Below are positions 63,122-64,000 of a stretch of DNA of 64,000 nt, piece by piece. Position numbers and translations under genes: made by a program. The stretch covers positions 15,940,795 to 16,004,794 of the forward strand of contig OZ026596.1 in assembly GCA_964020085.1 (NCBI GenBank), written 5' to 3'. Position 1 is the first letter of the stretch. The number at the start of each line of letters is the position of its first letter. The notes beneath the pieces are model-generated. The model made no database searches, was not told the DNA's origin, and saw nothing but the letters and a program-made list of their open reading frames with translations. The stretch comes from Micromussa lordhowensis. Its lineage: Eukaryota; Cnidaria; Anthozoa; Scleractinia; Lobophylliidae.

Positions 63122-64000
63122 CTCCCTTTTACTAATCGACTTTTCGGCTCCCTTCCACTAATTAACTTTTAGACTCCCTTCTACTAATCGACTTTTCGGC
63201 TTCCTTCTACTAATCGACTTTTCGGCTCCCTTCTACTAATTGACTTTTTGGGTAACTTCTACTAATCGACTTCTCGGCTCCCTTCTACTTATCGACTTTT
63301 CGGCTCCCTTTTACTAATCGACTTTTCTGCCTACTTCTACTAATCGACTTTTCGGCTCCCTTCTACTAATCGACTTTTCGGCTCCCTTCTACTAATCGAC
63401 TTTTCGCCGCCCTTCTTCTAATCGACTTTTCGCCGCCCTTCTTCTAATCGACTTTTTGCCGCCCTTCTTCTAATCGTCTTTTCGCCGCCCGTCTACTAAT
63501 CGTCTTTTCGCCGCCCTTCAACTAATCGTCTATTCGGCTCCCTTCTACTAATCGTCTTTTCGCCGCCCTTCTTCTAATCGACTTTTCGCCGCCCTTCTTC
63601 TAATCGACTTTTCGCCGCCCTTCTTCTAATCGTCTTTTCGCCGCCCGTCTACTAATCGTCTTTTCGCCGCCCTTCAACTAATCGTCTATTCGGCTCCCTT
63701 CTACTAATCGTCTTTTCGGCTCCCTTCTACTAATCGTCTTTTCGCCTCCCTTTAACTAATTGACTTTTCGGCTAACTTCTACTAATTTACTTTTCGGCTA
63801 ACTTCTACTAATCTACTAATCGTCCTTTCGGCTCCCTTCTACTAATCAACTTTTTGGCTCCCTTCTACTAAACGACTTTTCGGCTCCTTTCTACTAATCG
63901 ACTTTTCGGCTCCCTTTTACTAATCGACTTTTCGGCTAACTTCTACTCATCGACTTTTCGGCTCCCTTCTACTAATCGACTTTTCGGCTCCCTTCTACTA

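Larger units (their letters stand above)
307..63838 (+). repeat. 34-bp marker monomer family (56 copies located)
   Basis: This monomer has CTACTAAT twice in a row, then CGTCC in place of CGACT, giving 34 bp. Starts I located: 307, 2942, 3626, 4024, 4786, 6250, 6674, 9137, 10861, 11545, 11943, 12679, 14091, 14827, 17707, 18911, 19673, 21267, 21821, 23389, 23943, 24627, 24947, 25683, 27173, 27909, 29238, 29948, 31303, 32013, 34060, 35498, 35896, 36658, 38576, 39676, 40360, 40732, 41026, 41424, 42186, 43011, 45268, 47954, 48638, 51335, 52513, 53728, 54906, 55538, 58235, 59413, 60201, 60599, 61353, 63805. Nearly all follow a CTAACTT-type monomer. The copies at 307, 4786, 6250 and 6674 read CCTCC instead of CGTCC, and 4024 reads CTATTAAT. 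One ancestral 8-bp slip carried along by later amplification explains the uniformity. Confidence 0.93.
1..64000. repeat. 26-bp tandem satellite array filling the window
   Basis: Every line is built from the same 26-bp monomer in one orientation. I number it m1-8 CTACTAAT, m9-12 CGAC, m13-16 TTTT, m17-19 CGG and m20-26 CTCCCTT. The period is read directly from recurrences such as the monomer starts at 445 and 471. The consensus is 46% GC and the given strand is 19/26 pyrimidine (9 C, 10 T, 4 A, 3 G). Two CpGs sit at m9-10 and m17-18. The array has no interruption by unique sequence and no end in the window. A satellite of this form usually belongs to heterochromatin such as a centromere, pericentromere or subtelomere, which is inference here. 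The family is not recognised. No ORF is supported, because each strand has at least one stop per monomer and the frame shifts by 2 with each repeat. Confidence 0.98.

Noticed and set aside
1..64000. Possible long ORFs or a repetitive protein gene
   Set aside because: The period of 26 is not a multiple of three. TAA at m5-7 on the + strand and paired TAG on the - strand close every frame about every 78 bases. Longer openings come only from occasional variants and have no start, domain or codon pattern.
1..64000. CRISPR array
   Set aside because: The repeats abut directly with no spacers, and variants are small substitutions of one monomer.
1..64000. TACTAAT followed by a T-rich tract as spliceosomal branch points
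   Set aside because: The resemblance to branch-site consensus comes from the satellite monomer and repeats about every 26 bases, with no exon or transcript support.
1..64000. CENP-B box in the monomer
   Set aside because: TTTCGGCTCCC shares only a TTCG core with the box. The required central A and CGGG half do not line up in the canonical monomer.
1..64000. Wholly artificial or simulated sequence
   Set aside because: Shared private variants, nested duplications with scattered mismatches, and CpG-biased changes fit natural satellite evolution. Assembly collapse or expansion remains possible and is noted for the perfect duplications.

Overview
The whole window is one uninterrupted tandem satellite array. 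A 26-bp monomer (a clean copy lies at 445-470) repeats about 2,460 times, always in the same orientation, from base 1 to base 64000. Both window edges fall inside monomers, so the array continues in both directions. I see no gene, RNA gene, transposon, CRISPR array, origin or unique spacer. Reading frames cannot stay open: the + strand monomer carries one TAA, its complement carries two adjacent in-frame TAG, and 26 is not a multiple of 3, so every frame on both strands is normally closed every 78 bases.

The organism is probably a eukaryote, because arrays of short satellite monomers with higher-order structure and nested segmental duplications are typical of (peri)centromeric or subtelomeric heterochromatin. 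Many monomer variants are CG to TG or CG to CA at the two CpGs of the consensus, which suggests a host that methylates CpG. I do not recognise the satellite family and cannot name a species or chromosome position.

Monomers fall into recurring subtypes: canonical, a GTC form (m11 A to T), a CTAACTT form, a TTTTTGGGTAAC form, a CpG-rich GCCGCC form found in clusters, and rare forms such as GGCTTTGCGG or GGCTAAATATT. They occur in fixed order, giving higher-order repeats (HORs). Two sets of out-of-phase monomers act as rulers. A 34-bp monomer with a duplicated CTACTAAT was found 56 times, with spacings such as 684, 398, 762 or 736 bp (each n x 26 + 8). A second module, with 9 copies, contains in fixed order an 11-bp remnant, the 34-bp monomer, a 27-bp monomer and a 25-bp monomer.

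Layout: 1-9 kb is a mosaic of short duplications (offsets 962, 1888 and 4479 bp). 10.5-16.1 kb is copied at 23.6-29.2 kb (offset about 13.0-13.1 kb), and each copy holds its own internal tandem duplication (2148 and 2226 bp). 19.75-24.0 kb is two copies of a 2122-bp unit. 28.25-32.8 kb is about two copies of a 2065-bp unit. 16.15-18.5 kb recurs at 32.5-34.9 kb (offset 16353). 42.3-46.8 kb is two copies of a 2257-bp unit followed by a 468-bp tandem duplication. 48.2-59.8 kb contains a 4.7-kb segment duplicated at offset 6900, with a 2393-bp tandem duplication between. The last 0.88 kb repeats 59.5-60.4 kb at offset 3604.

The arrangement is what repeated unequal exchange or amplification produces, at scales from one monomer to several kilobases. 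All identities were judged by eye on aligned lines, so boundaries are good to a few tens of bases and mismatch counts are minimum estimates.
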